From Pseudomonas sessilinigenes (GTDB taxonomy: Bacteria; Pseudomonadota; Gammaproteobacteria; Pseudomonadales; Pseudomonadaceae), in assembly GCF_003850565.1 (NCBI RefSeq), contig NZ_CP027706.1, forward strand, positions 372,001 through 436,000: 64,000 bases of DNA, given 5' to 3'. This document shows positions 1 to 8,355 of the stretch, piece after piece. Position numbers and translations under genes: made by a program. Position 1 is the first letter of the stretch; every line of letters starts with the position of its first letter. The notes beneath the pieces were generated by a model. The model was given only the letters and a program-made list of their open reading frames with translations. It was not told where the DNA came from and did not search any database.

Positions 1-892
1 GCATGCGTGGTACTGCCACCAGGTAGGTATCGCAGGTGGTGACCGCGGCCAGGATGGAGATCCCCCCCATGATGATCAGGCCCGGGGTGCCGAGCATGGC
101 CGCTGCGCCATCGACGTGGGGAATGGTCGAGGCCGCCAGGGCGTCTAGGCCGATGTAGCGGGTGATGCTCAGGCCGAACAACAGGTCGACGAACCAGATG
201 CTGGCGCAACCGACGATCATCGCCAGGGGAATGGTGCGTCCCGGATTCTTCACTTCCTCGGCCAGGGGAGCGACGAACTCCATGCCGATGAACAGCCAGA
301 TGGCCAGGCTCAAGTGGCTGAACTGCTGGCTCACCGGCACCGGGGAAAAAGCCGGTTGCTGCTCCAGCGGTGCCAGGGTGCCGAAGCCCGTCAGGCCCCA
401 GGCACCGACGGCCCCGAGCAGCAGCATCATGGTAATCGCCAGGGTGGTCTGGACCCGGCCGAAGACCTCGATGCCCTTGAGGTTGATCGCTACCAGCAAG
501 GCCAGGATGCCCAGGGAGAACAGGTACCAGGGAGCGCCGGTCAAGCGCTCCAGGGACTGCCCGCCGATGATCATGTTGGTCCCGCCATCGGTGCCCACCA
601 GGACGATGTAGCCGGCCAGCACCGCGAACAGGGCCGGCAGCTTGCCCAGGGCGGGCAGGGTGTATTCACCGATCATGCCGGCCCCGGGCAGCATGGCCGC
701 CAGCTCCGAATAGGACAGCGCGACGCAGAGGATCACCAGCAGTGCGCCGAGGGCGACGATGCTGAATGCGGGCCCCGAGACGCCGTAGCCGTTGGCTAGC
801 GCCACCATCGCAGTGCCGGAGACCACCAGTCCGACGGAGGTCGAGTAGGCCGCCCAGAAACCCAGGCTGCGGTTCAGTTTCAAGTTGCTCAT
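1..892 (-). CDS. APC-superfamily amino acid/amine permease, 3' part cut by window edge
   Basis: Reading down the minus strand from the ATG at 892 gives an open frame (MSNLKLNRSLGFWAAYS...) that runs off the window at position 1, so about 297 residues are visible and the C-terminus is missing. The visible part is a string of hydrophobic helices with the APC signature near the N-terminus (GLVVSGTAMVALANGYG) and an ELAAMLPGAGMIGEY segment typical of amino acid/amine:cation symporters in the inner membrane. It lies 167 bp downstream of a LuxR-type regulator gene on the same strand and next to a guanidino-acid hydrolase. It may therefore import a related amine or amino acid, but the substrate is not readable from sequence. 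Confidence 0.85.
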   Translation of the reverse strand, partial: MSNLKLNRSLGFWAAYSTSVGLVVSGTAMVALANGYGVSGPAFSIVALGALLVILCVALSYSELAAMLPGAGMIGEYTLPALGKLPALFAVLAGYIVLVGTDGGTNMIIGGQSLERLTGAPWYLFSLGILALLVAINLKGIEVFGRVQTTLAITMMLLLGAVGAWGLTGFGTLAPLEQQPAFSPVPVSQQFSHLSLAIWLFIGMEFVAPLAEEVKNPGRTIPLAMIVGCASIWFVDLLFGLSITRYIGLDALAASTIPHVDGAAAMLGTPGLIIMGGISILAAVTTCDTYLVAVPRM

Positions 893-1013
893 GTGCCTAC
901 CTCAGTGGATGTTTCTTGTTGTTCTTGGTAACGACCCAACTGCAGTTGCAAGCCCGGGGCTACTGGCGCGACGGGATGTAGGGACGCTATCAGCAGGGCT
1001 TTCGGGCTGTACA

Positions 1014-1029
1014 TATCCCGATAGGGATA
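1014..1029. promoter_or_regulatory. Palindrome TATCCC-GATA-GGGATA upstream of the APC permease
   Basis: Perfect 6-bp arms spaced by 4 bp lie in the 167-bp gap between the LuxR-type gene and the permease, 122 bp upstream of the permease ATG. GerE/LuxR proteins bind dyad sites of about this size, so it is a candidate operator for the neighbouring regulator. This is an inference; it could be chance in GC-rich DNA. Confidence 0.3.
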
Positions 1030-1059
1030 GATTGCCCAGGGCGGCGCGGGAAGCAGGGA

Positions 1060-1851
1060 TCAGCAGGCTGTGAGCTTGTCGAGGAAGAGTCCCAGCAGCT
1101 CCGACTGGCTGCCGATCTCGAGCTTGGTGTAGAGGTTCTTGCGATGGATCTTCACCGTACCGCTGCTGATGAACAGCTGCTGGGCGATGGAGTCGTTGGA
1201 GTGGCCACGCAGCAAGAGCCTGGCGATTTCACATTCGCGCAGGGTGAGCAGGCCTTCGCCGAAGCGTTCGAAGGCCTGGCGAATGGCATGGTCCATTTCC
1301 AGGGCCGGACGTGGATTGGACAGTCGATGCTGGCTCCAGGCGCTGCGCACCACCAGCCTCACCACCTGCTCGGCGCATTCGAGCAACTGGCGCTCCTGAT
1401 CATTGAAGTCGCTGTGCTCGCTGCTGCGCATCAGCGACAGCACCCCGGTGCTGCTGTCATCCAGGTCGACGAAGAAGGCTATCTCCTCGGTCAGTCCCAG
1501 GCGGTGGTAGTAGCTCAGGAAATATTCGCTGAGATAGAAGTGGTCCGGCGCCAGCTCCTTGAGGCTGTGCAGGCCCTGATGCAGCTGGTTGCTGCAGGCC
1601 AGGTAGAGCGGGTCCAGCAGATAGGGGCCGGTCTGGTAGTCGTCGACGAAGTACTGTCGCTTGTGCGCGGTGAAGGTGTCGAACAGCGACAGCGGGCGGT
1701 AGTTGCCCTGGTAGATGAACAGCACGAAATGGTCCACCTGGCACAGTCGCTGCAACCATTGGCTGGTTGCCAGCAACTGTGCCGGGCCGGGGTTCTGGCC
1801 CAGGACCTGGGTGATTGCCTGGGTCCATGCCTTGAGTTCGTCGTACTGCAT
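1060..1851 (-). CDS. LuxR-type (GerE HTH) transcriptional regulator
   Basis: A 263-residue protein whose last ~65 residues are a GerE helix-turn-helix: LTLRECEIARLLLRG, then SNDSIAQQLFISSGTVKIHRKNLYTKL in two pieces, the recognition helix being the SGTVKIHRKN part. The N-terminal ~190 residues do not look like a response-regulator receiver (no phospho-Asp motif) and I do not recognise a classical acyl-homoserine-lactone domain. It follows the GpuA-like gene on the same strand, in the order symporter, hydrolase, regulator. That is the order described for the Pseudomonas aeruginosa 3-guanidinopropionate genes gpuPAR. Whether this is the functional counterpart of gpuR cannot be decided from sequence. 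It probably controls the neighbouring transport and hydrolase genes. Confidence 0.85.
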   Translation of the reverse strand: MQYDELKAWTQAITQVLGQNPGPAQLLATSQWLQRLCQVDHFVLFIYQGNYRPLSLFDTFTAHKRQYFVDDYQTGPYLLDPLYLACSNQLHQGLHSLKELAPDHFYLSEYFLSYYHRLGLTEEIAFFVDLDDSSTGVLSLMRSSEHSDFNDQERQLLECAEQVVRLVVRSAWSQHRLSNPRPALEMDHAIRQAFERFGEGLLTLRECEIARLLLRGHSNDSIAQQLFISSGTVKIHRKNLYTKLEIGSQSELLGLFLDKLTAC

Positions 1852-1878
1852 GGCGCGTACCTGGGGACCTGGCGGTCC

Positions 1879-1898
1879 TGCCGGGAAGATACCCGGCA
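1879..1898. promoter_or_regulatory. Palindrome TGCCGGG-N6-CCCGGCA between gpuA-like gene and LuxR-type gene
   Basis: Perfect 7-bp arms around AAGATA lie 27 bp upstream of the LuxR-type start codon and 59 bp beyond the hydrolase stop. It may be an autoregulatory operator or an intercistronic hairpin. There is no T-tract, so a classical terminator is unlikely. Confidence 0.3.
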
Positions 1899-1957
1899 GT
1901 GTGCACAGGAACTTGGCCCCCGGGTATCGGGTGCGAGCAAAAAAACCTGGATCCGGC

Positions 1958-2914
1958 TCAACCCCGATTCGCCACCGACTCGGCCAGGATGCACAGCAGC
2001 TCGAACATCAGGGTCGCGCCGGCCAGGGCGGTGGCGCCGCCGAGGTCGAAGGGCGGCGAGACTTCCACCACGTCGGCGCCTATCAGGTTCAGGCCGCGCA
2101 GGCCGCGGATCAGCTGCTGGGCCTGCAGGGTGGTCATGCCGCCGATCTCCGGGGTACCGGTGCCGGGGGCGAAGGCCGGGTCGAGCACATCGATGTCGAA
2201 GCTGATGTAGGTCGGCTCGGCACCCACCACCCGCCGGGCTTCGGCCAGGGTCGCCTCGACGCCCAGGTCGGCGAATTCCTCCATGTGGATCACGCGGATC
2301 CCGCAATCCTTGGCGAAGTCTTCGTCGTCGGCCGAGTAGATCGAGCCGCGGATGCCGATCTGCACCGTGCGCCTGGGGTCCAGCAGGCCCTCTTCGATGG
2401 CCCGGCGAAAGGGCGTGCCGTGGGTGTAGAGGTTGTCGCCGAAGTAGCGGTCGTTGGTATCGGAATGGGCATCGAAGTGCACCATGCCGATCGGCCGCTG
2501 GCGGGCCAGGGCCCTGAAGATCGGCAGGGTCACCAGGTGATCGCCGCCCACCGACAGCGGCACCGCGCCGGCCTGGTGCAGTTGGCTGAAGAAACCCTCG
2601 ATCTGTTTCAACGAGTCCAACAGGTCGATGGGGTTGACCGGGGCATCGCCCAGGTCGCCGACCCGCACCAGGTCATAGGGGGCGATGCGGCTGACGTGGT
2701 GCACCTTGCGCATCAGGCTCGACTGGTTGCGCACCTCCCGCGGGCCATGGCGGGCGCCGGCGCGGTTGGTGGTGCCGCCATCCCAGGGCACCCCCACCAG
2801 GGCGATCTGCACCTGCGCCGGGTCGTCGAACAGCGGCAAGCGCATGAAGCTTGGAATACCGGCGAAGCGCGGGACCAGGGCAGCGTCTACCGGCTGCGGG
2901 AAAGACTGGGACAT
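1958..2914 (-). CDS. gpuA: Guanidinopropionase-like ureohydrolase (arginase/agmatinase family)
   Basis: The 318-residue protein carries every metal ligand of the binuclear manganese ureohydrolases: GGDH (His126), HFDAHSD (Asp148, His150, Asp152) and SFDIDVLDP (Asp240, Asp242). Such enzymes release urea from a guanidino group. From memory, the whole sequence, including GVPWDGGTTNRAGARHGPRE and MRKVHHVSRIAPYDLVRVGD, resembles P. aeruginosa guanidinopropionase GpuA more than guanidinobutyrase GbuA or agmatinase SpeB, which would give beta-alanine and urea from 3-guanidinopropionate. The preceding gene is a sodium:solute symporter, as in gpuPA, 28 bp upstream, so the two are probably one transcript. 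The family is certain. The exact substrate is inferred and could instead be 4-guanidinobutyrate or another guanidino acid. Confidence 0.8.
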   Translation of the reverse strand: MSQSFPQPVDAALVPRFAGIPSFMRLPLFDDPAQVQIALVGVPWDGGTTNRAGARHGPREVRNQSSLMRKVHHVSRIAPYDLVRVGDLGDAPVNPIDLLDSLKQIEGFFSQLHQAGAVPLSVGGDHLVTLPIFRALARQRPIGMVHFDAHSDTNDRYFGDNLYTHGTPFRRAIEEGLLDPRRTVQIGIRGSIYSADDEDFAKDCGIRVIHMEEFADLGVEATLAEARRVVGAEPTYISFDIDVLDPAFAPGTGTPEIGGMTTLQAQQLIRGLRGLNLIGADVVEVSPPFDLGGATALAGATLMFELLCILAESVANRG

Positions 2915-2942
2915 GGGCGATTCCTCGTTGTGGATTCAGGGA

Positions 2943-4328
2943 TCAATCGGCGGTGCTGCGCAGGGCCGGGGCGGGCTGGCTCACCAGGCTGACGGCGACG
3001 AAGGTCAGCAGGCTGACGCCCAGGCCGTAGTAGATCGGGGTGTTGGCCAGGATGCCGTCGCGGGCCATGCAGGCGATCACCGTCAGGCTGCCGCTGACCA
3101 TGCAGGCGATGGCCCCGGCCGCCGAGGCCCGGCGCCACAGCAAGGCGCCGATGATCGGCACCAGCAGGCTGCCCACCAGCAGGTTGTAGGCGATGCTCAG
3201 GCCGGCGATCACGTCGTTGACCAGGCAGGCCATCAGCAGCATCGCCACCCCCAGGCCGAGGGTGATCCAGCGGCTGCTGGCCAGGTGGTTTTCCTGGCCG
3301 CGGGTCAGGAAGCGGCTGTAGATGTCTTCCTTGAGCACCGTGGCCGAGGCCAGCAGGCAGGCACTGGCGGTGGACATGATGGCGGCCAGAGCCGCCGCCA
3401 CCACCAGCCCGCGCAGTCCGGCCGGCAATACGTTGCGGGTGACTTCGGCGAAGGCGTTCTCGGCCACCGCCAGGTCCGGTAGCAGCAGCTTGGCAGCGGC
3501 CCCCACGAGGGCACAGGCGGCGCCGTAGAACATGCAGTAGACCCCGGCGCCGAGGCCGGCGTAGCGCACCACCCGTTCGCTGCGGGCGGTGAACAATCGC
3601 TGCCAGATGTCCTGGCCGATCAGCGCGCCGAAGAAGTACAGCAGGAAGTAGGCGAGGAGGGTGTCCAGGCCGATGTTGCCCCACTCGAAGAACCCCGCCG
3701 GCAACCTCGCCTGCATGGCTTCGAGGCCGCCGGCCTGGCCGACGCTCATGGGCAGCAGGACGCAGAAGATGCCCAGGGTCATGATCACGAACTGGATGAT
3801 GTCGGTGAGGGTCAGCGACCACATGCCGCCGATCACCGAGTAGAAGATCACCAGTGCGCCGCCGCAGAGAATCGCCGGGATGCGCGGGATGTCGAACACC
3901 ACCTCGGTGATCGAGCCGATGGCGATGGTCGCGGTGACCGCCACCATCAGGTCGTAGGCCACCATCACGCAGCCGCCGATCAGGCGCGACGACGCCTGGT
4001 ACCTTTGTTCGAGTATCTGGGTCACGGTGAATACCCGCAACTGGGCGATCTGCCGCGACAGCACCAGGCTCAGGACGATAATCCCCAGGCCCAGCATGAA
4101 CACCAGCCACAACCCGGAGATTCCGTAGCTGTAGCCCAGGCGTACCGAGCCGATGGTGGAGGCGCCGCCGAGCATCACCGCCGACAGGGTGCCCAGGTAC
4201 AGCGCCGGGCCCAGGCGTCGCCCGGCCACCAGGAAATCGTCCTGGTTACGCACTTTGCGCATGCCCCACCAGCCAAGGCCGGCCATCAACAGGACGTAGA
4301 CCAACATGACCGCATAATCGAGTGCCAT
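2943..4328 (-). CDS. gpuP: Sodium:solute symporter (SSF family), GpuP-like
   Basis: A 461-residue inner-membrane protein with about 12-13 hydrophobic helices. It begins MALDYAVMLVYVLLMAGLGWW, then GMRKVRNQDDFLVAGRRLGP, the usual start of SSF-family transporters, which use sodium to import small solutes. The ATG at 4328 is preferred over upstream in-frame starts because GGAGC lies 7-11 bp before it and the SSF homology begins there. The ureohydrolase gene starts 28 bp downstream on the same strand. The symporter most likely imports its guanidino-acid substrate, as proposed for GpuP. The palindrome at 4392-4409 lies 64 bp upstream. Confidence 0.82.
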   Translation of the reverse strand: MALDYAVMLVYVLLMAGLGWWGMRKVRNQDDFLVAGRRLGPALYLGTLSAVMLGGASTIGSVRLGYSYGISGLWLVFMLGLGIIVLSLVLSRQIAQLRVFTVTQILEQRYQASSRLIGGCVMVAYDLMVAVTATIAIGSITEVVFDIPRIPAILCGGALVIFYSVIGGMWSLTLTDIIQFVIMTLGIFCVLLPMSVGQAGGLEAMQARLPAGFFEWGNIGLDTLLAYFLLYFFGALIGQDIWQRLFTARSERVVRYAGLGAGVYCMFYGAACALVGAAAKLLLPDLAVAENAFAEVTRNVLPAGLRGLVVAAALAAIMSTASACLLASATVLKEDIYSRFLTRGQENHLASSRWITLGLGVAMLLMACLVNDVIAGLSIAYNLLVGSLLVPIIGALLWRRASAAGAIACMVSGSLTVIACMARDGILANTPIYYGLGVSLLTFVAVSLVSQPAPALRSTAD

Positions 4329-4391
4329 AACGGGTGCTCCCTGGTTGTTTTTGTTGTGCAGGCAGGTGAGCGCAGGGTAGATCGTGGATTG

Positions 4392-4409
4392 GCCGGGATA
4401 CATCCCGGC
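4392..4409. promoter_or_regulatory. Palindrome GCCGGGAT-AC-ATCCCGGC upstream of the symporter
   Basis: A perfect 18-bp dyad (8-bp arms, AC centre) lies in the 217-bp divergent gap between the symporter and the lipoprotein gene. It shares the GGGATA core with the 1014-1029 palindrome, and both lie near genes of the guanidino cluster. It is a candidate binding site for the LuxR-type regulator. Confidence 0.35.
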
Positions 4410-4545
4410 AGGCGCAAGCTGGCTTGTGTTTTCACGCAAGTGGCCCGGTGGCGTGGTTTTGCCCGGGCCGCCATGAAGTCTGTGCCATCCCTGCCGATAG
4501 CCTGCCCGGGCCACGAGGCGCAATCAGTCAAAGGAAGCAGTAGCG

Positions 4546-5190
4546 ATGAATGTCAGAAGTCTGGCCCTGGTGGCGTTGTTGGGCTCGCTTGGCGCGTGCA
4601 GCGTCAAGCCGGTGGAGCCCTATTCGGAGCCGCCCCTGGGCGCATCGGTGGCGCAGTTGCGGGTGATCACCAACGGTGAAGTGCGTGGTGGGGCCTATGC
4701 CGGCTGCATCGGCGACAACCAGCGCCTGGCCAAGGCTGGGCGCTTTGGCAGCGAGCACCGGGCGAACGTCAACTATCCACAGTTTCCCGAGGCCCCGCGG
4801 CAGATCGACATGCTGCCGCGATTCGCCCCGAAGCTGCCGGACTACCCCGGAGCCATTCGCCGCGGTGAAGGCGAATACTCCGAGATCGCCACCGAATACC
4901 GCGTGCCCGCCGGACGTCCGTTCCTGCTGGAGGGCGGCGGGGTGGCGGCCGGGGGAACCAGCAATGCCTACCGCACCTGCCCGCAGGTACAGAAGGTGGT
5001 GGTGTTCGAGCCGGGCAAGAGCTACGAGGTCTATGCCGGCCTGAACTACATTCCGGTGGCCGGCGGCGAGGTGGAGGCGCTGTGCGTATTCACCGTGTAC
5101 CAGCTGCTGCCCCTGAGCAAGCCGGGGGCCAGCATGCCTTTGGCGTTGCACACCAGCGCGCCGACGCAGCAGCGCTGTTCCGGCCGGTGA
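4546..5190 (+). CDS. Conserved lipoprotein of unknown function
   Basis: A 214-residue protein with a lipoprotein signal peptide: MNVRSLALVALLGSLGAC ends in a lipobox (LGAC), so Cys18 should be lipidated. No Asp follows the Cys directly (next residues SVKP), which is compatible with outer-membrane sorting. A ggaag ribosome-binding site precedes the ATG. The mature part contains several Cys (around residues 47, 145 and 186) that could form disulfides in the periplasm. I do not recognise a domain. It is divergent from the symporter gene and convergent with the formate dehydrogenase operon, separated from the latter by a strong hairpin. Confidence 0.8.
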   Translation: MNVRSLALVALLGSLGACSVKPVEPYSEPPLGASVAQLRVITNGEVRGGAYAGCIGDNQRLAKAGRFGSEHRANVNYPQFPEAPRQIDMLPRFAPKLPDYPGAIRRGEGEYSEIATEYRVPAGRPFLLEGGGVAAGGTSNAYRTCPQVQKVVVFEPGKSYEVYAGLNYIPVAGGEVEALCVFTVYQLLPLSKPGASMPLALHTSAPTQQRCSGR

Positions 5191-5198
5191 GGGGATGA

Positions 5199-5231
5199 CG
5201 CCCGGGCCTGCCGCGATGGCAGGCCCGGGCG
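5199..5231. terminator. Bidirectional hairpin between lipoprotein gene and fds operon
   Basis: Perfect 14-bp arms (CGCCCGGGCCTGCC and its complement) surround a GCGAT loop, immediately after the lipoprotein stop and just beyond the end of fdsD. There is no T-tract, so it is a strong stem serving two convergent genes rather than a textbook terminator. Confidence 0.6.
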
Positions 5232-5239
5232 CGGCTGGG

Positions 5240-5461
5240 CTAGGTGGCCTTGCCGGGGGCGTCGATGGCTTGGCACACCAAAGGATGCAGCTCGCTTTGC
5301 CGTTGCTGCTGGTGCCAGGCCAATAGCTCCTGGCGCATGGCTGGGGTCCAGAACAGCTGCATGTGGTTGCGCACGCTGCTTACCGCCTGGGTCTGGTCCG
5401 GCTCGTTGGCGAAGTACGAAGCGATCTGGTTGGCCATCTTGACCAGGTTGGCGGTGCTCAT
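5240..5461 (-). CDS. fdsD: NAD-type formate dehydrogenase, delta subunit
   Basis: A 73-residue protein (MSTANLVKMANQIASYFANE...) matching the small FdsD subunit family: a short N-terminal helix with KMANQIASYF, then a WHQQQRQSELHPLV tail. FdsD accompanies soluble molybdenum formate dehydrogenases and is thought to help assembly or stability. Its ATG overlaps the fdsA stop by 4 bp (ATGA), so it is translationally coupled. It is the last gene of the operon. In Cupriavidus the fdsC sulfurtransferase gene lies between fdsA and fdsD; it is absent here. Confidence 0.88.
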   Translation of the reverse strand: MSTANLVKMANQIASYFANEPDQTQAVSSVRNHMQLFWTPAMRQELLAWHQQQRQSELHPLVCQAIDAPGKAT

Positions 5462-8355
5462 CGGCGCACCTCCGCCTTGTGGCCCCGGGACCGGTCGCGG
5501 GCTTGCAGCAAGCGCTGCTGCTCGTCACTGAAGGCCTGGTAGCGCTTCTGCCACTCGGACGGATGGTAGACCCGGCTGACCTCCACCGCCGTGACCTTGT
5601 ACTCCGGACAGTTGGTGGCCCAGTCGGAGTTGTCGGTGGTGATCACGTTGGCGCCCGACTCGGGGAAGTGGAAGGTGGTGTAGACCACCCCCGGCGCTAC
5701 CCGCTCGGTCACTCGGGCACGTAGCACGGTCTGCCCGGCGCGGCTGCCGATGCCGACCCAGTCGCCTTCGCTGATGCCCCGGCTCTCGGCATCGGTGGGG
5801 TGGATCTCCAGGCGGTCCTCGGCGTGCCAGGCGACGTTGTCGGTGCGCCGGGTCTGGGCGCCGACGTTGTACTGGCTGAGGATGCGACCGGTGGTCAGCA
5901 GCAGCGGATAGCGGCTGTTGACCTTCTCGTCGGTGGGCACGTAGCCGGTGAGCATGAAGCGCCCCTTGCCGCGCACGAATTCATCGATGTGCATGGTCGG
6001 CGTACCGTCCGGGGCCTGGGCGTTGCACGGCCATTGCAGGCTGCCGTGACGGTCCAGGCTGGCATAGCTGACGCCGGTGAAGGTCGGGGTCAGGCGGGCG
6101 ATCTCGTCCATGATCTGCGATGGGTGCTCGTAATGCATCGGATACCCCAGGGCCGCCGCCAGGGCCAGGGTGCCTTCCCAGTCGGCCTTGCCGCCCAGCG
6201 GCTCCATGACCTTGCGCACCCGCGAAATGCGGCGCTCGGCGTTGGTGAAGGTGCCGTCCTTTTCCAGGAACGAGGCCCCGGGCAGGAACACATGGGCGAA
6301 CTTGGCGGTTTCGTTGAGGAAGATGTCCTGCACCACCACGCATTCCATGGCCGACAGGGCGGCGGTCACGTGCTGGGTGTTGGGGTCGCTCTGGGCGATG
6401 TCCTCGCCCTGGCAGTACAGGCCCTTGAAGCTGCCGCCCAGGGCCGCCTCGAACATGTTGGGAATGCGCAGGCCCGGATCGGGTTGCAGGCTGACGTTCC
6501 ACGCTTGCTCGAACTCCTGGCGCACGGTCTGGTTGGAGATGTGCCGGTAGCCCGGCAGCTCGTGGGGGAAGGAACCCATGTCGCAGGAACCCTGGACGTT
6601 GTTCTGACCCCGCAGCGGGTTGACCCCGACCCCTTCGCGGCCGATGTTGCCGGTGGCCATGGCCAGGTTGGCGATGCCCATCACCGAGGTGCTGCCCTGG
6701 CTGTGCTCGGTGACGCCCAGGCCGTAGTAGATCGCCGCGTTGCCGCCAGTGGCGTAGATCCGGGCCGCGGCGCGGATGTCGGCCGCCGGGACCCCGCAGA
6801 TGGCGCCCAGCACCTCCGGCGAGTTGTCCGCACGGCTGACGAAGGCGCTCCACAGGGCGAAGGCCTCGGGCTCGCAGCGGGCCTCGACGAACGCCTGGTC
6901 CACCAGGCCCTCGGTGACGATCACGTGGGCCAGGGCGTTGAGCATGGCCACGTTGGTTCCCGGGCGCAGGGCCAGGTGCAGCTCGGCGCGGGCGTGGACC
7001 GAGTCCACCAGGTCGATGCGCCGAGGATCGATGACGATCAGCCGCGCCCCTTCACGCAGGCGGCGCTTGAGCTGGGAGCCGAATACCGGGTGGGCATCGC
7101 TGGGGTTGGCGCCCATCACCAGGATCACGTCGGCCTGCATCACCGAATCGAAGCTCTGGGTCCCGGCGGATTCCCCCAGGGTCTGCTTGAGGCCGTAGCC
7201 GGTGGGCGAATGGCAGACCCGGGCGCAGGTGTCGACGTTGTTGTTGCCGAAGGCCGCCCGCACCAGTTTCTGCACCAGGTAGGTTTCCTCGTTGGTGCAG
7301 CGGCTGGACGTGATGCCGCCGATGGAGTCGCGACCGTACTTGAGCTGGATGCGCCGCAGCTCGCTGGCGGCGTACTGCACGGCTTCATCCCAGCTGACCT
7401 CCTGCCACGGGTCGCTGATGTGCTTGCGGATCATCGGTTTGGTGATGCGGTCCGGGTGGGTGGCGTAGCCCCAGGCGAAGCGGCCCTTGACGCAGGAGTG
7501 GCCATGGTTGGCCTGGCCGTTCTTGTCCGGGACCATACGTACCAGTTGCTCGCCCTTCATCTCGGCGCGGAACGAACAGCCCACGCCGCAGTAGGCGCAG
7601 GTGGTGATCACCGCCCGCTCGGGCTGGCCCATTTCCACCACGCTCTTTTCCATCAGGGTCGCGGTGGGGCAGGCCTGCACGCAGGCGCCGCAGGACACGC
7701 ATTCGGAGTCCAGGAAGTTGTCGCCGCCGGCCGCCGCCACCCGGGATTCGAAGCCCCGGCCGCTGATGGTCAGGGCGAAGGTGCCCTGGGTTTCCTCACA
7801 GGCGCGCACGCAGCGGTTGCAGACGATGCACTTGCTCGGGTCGTAGTCGAAGTAGGGGTTGGAGCGGTCTTTCTGGTCACTCAGGTGGTTGGCGCCGTCG
7901 TAGCCATAGCGCACTTCGCGCAGGCCCACCTGGCCGGCCACGGTCTGCAGTTCGCAGTTGCCATTGGCCGAGCAGGTCAGGCAGTCCAGCGGGTGGTCGG
8001 AGATGTACAGCTCCATCACATTGCGGCGCAGGCTCGAGAGCTTCGGCGTCTGGGTATGCACCACCATGCCCTCGCTGACCGGGGTGGTGCAGGAGGCCGG
8101 GTAGCCGCGCATGCCGTCGATTTCCACCAGGCACATGCGGCAGGAACCGAAGGCCTCCAGGCTGTCGGTGGCGCATAGCTTGGGAATGCTGGTGCCCAGC
8201 AGCGCGGCGGCGCGCATCACCGAGGTGCCCTGGGGCACGCTGATGCTGCGGCCGTCGATGCTCAGGCTGACCTGTACCTGGCTGTCGCGGGCCGGGGTAC
8301 CCAGGTCCACGGCGTTGAGGTCGATGTCCTTGGCGGGGTCGAAGAGCGTGATCAT
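5458..8355 (-). CDS. fdsA: NAD-type formate dehydrogenase, alpha (molybdopterin) subunit
   Basis: A 965-residue catalytic subunit oxidising formate to CO2 at a bis-MGD molybdenum site. In order it has an N-terminal NuoG-like [2Fe-2S] domain (SFGSCRMCLVEIDG), a His-Cys cluster region (CLTCSANGNCEL), two ferredoxin-type [4Fe-4S] motifs (CIVCNRCVRACEE; CVSCGACVQACP), a further [4Fe-4S] site (CAYCGVGCSF) and the molybdopterin oxidoreductase domains. The Cys in ARVCHSPTG is the expected Mo ligand, so this is a Cys, not selenocysteine, enzyme. The start at 8355 (MITLFDPAKD) overlaps the fdsB stop by 4 bp; the longer upstream frame overlaps fdsB coding sequence and is rejected. Expected in the cytoplasm with FdsB and FdsG. 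Confidence 0.95.
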   Translation of the reverse strand: MITLFDPAKDIDLNAVDLGTPARDSQVQVSLSIDGRSISVPQGTSVMRAAALLGTSIPKLCATDSLEAFGSCRMCLVEIDGMRGYPASCTTPVSEGMVVHTQTPKLSSLRRNVMELYISDHPLDCLTCSANGNCELQTVAGQVGLREVRYGYDGANHLSDQKDRSNPYFDYDPSKCIVCNRCVRACEETQGTFALTISGRGFESRVAAAGGDNFLDSECVSCGACVQACPTATLMEKSVVEMGQPERAVITTCAYCGVGCSFRAEMKGEQLVRMVPDKNGQANHGHSCVKGRFAWGYATHPDRITKPMIRKHISDPWQEVSWDEAVQYAASELRRIQLKYGRDSIGGITSSRCTNEETYLVQKLVRAAFGNNNVDTCARVCHSPTGYGLKQTLGESAGTQSFDSVMQADVILVMGANPSDAHPVFGSQLKRRLREGARLIVIDPRRIDLVDSVHARAELHLALRPGTNVAMLNALAHVIVTEGLVDQAFVEARCEPEAFALWSAFVSRADNSPEVLGAICGVPAADIRAAARIYATGGNAAIYYGLGVTEHSQGSTSVMGIANLAMATGNIGREGVGVNPLRGQNNVQGSCDMGSFPHELPGYRHISNQTVRQEFEQAWNVSLQPDPGLRIPNMFEAALGGSFKGLYCQGEDIAQSDPNTQHVTAALSAMECVVVQDIFLNETAKFAHVFLPGASFLEKDGTFTNAERRISRVRKVMEPLGGKADWEGTLALAAALGYPMHYEHPSQIMDEIARLTPTFTGVSYASLDRHGSLQWPCNAQAPDGTPTMHIDEFVRGKGRFMLTGYVPTDEKVNSRYPLLLTTGRILSQYNVGAQTRRTDNVAWHAEDRLEIHPTDAESRGISEGDWVGIGSRAGQTVLRARVTERVAPGVVYTTFHFPESGANVITTDNSDWATNCPEYKVTAVEVSRVYHPSEWQKRYQAFSDEQQRLLQARDRSRGHKAEVRR

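Noticed and set aside
4329..4545. Guanidine riboswitch before the guanidino cluster
   Set aside because: The palindrome there has no ACGR-loop hairpin pair (guanidine-II) and no ykkC-like conserved core. It looks like a protein-binding dyad instead.
5800..8178. A 792-residue open frame on the plus strand
   Set aside because: It is the antisense shadow of fdsA, which has all its Fe-S and Mo motifs. The plus frame has no recognisable domain and an odd His/Val/Ala-rich composition.
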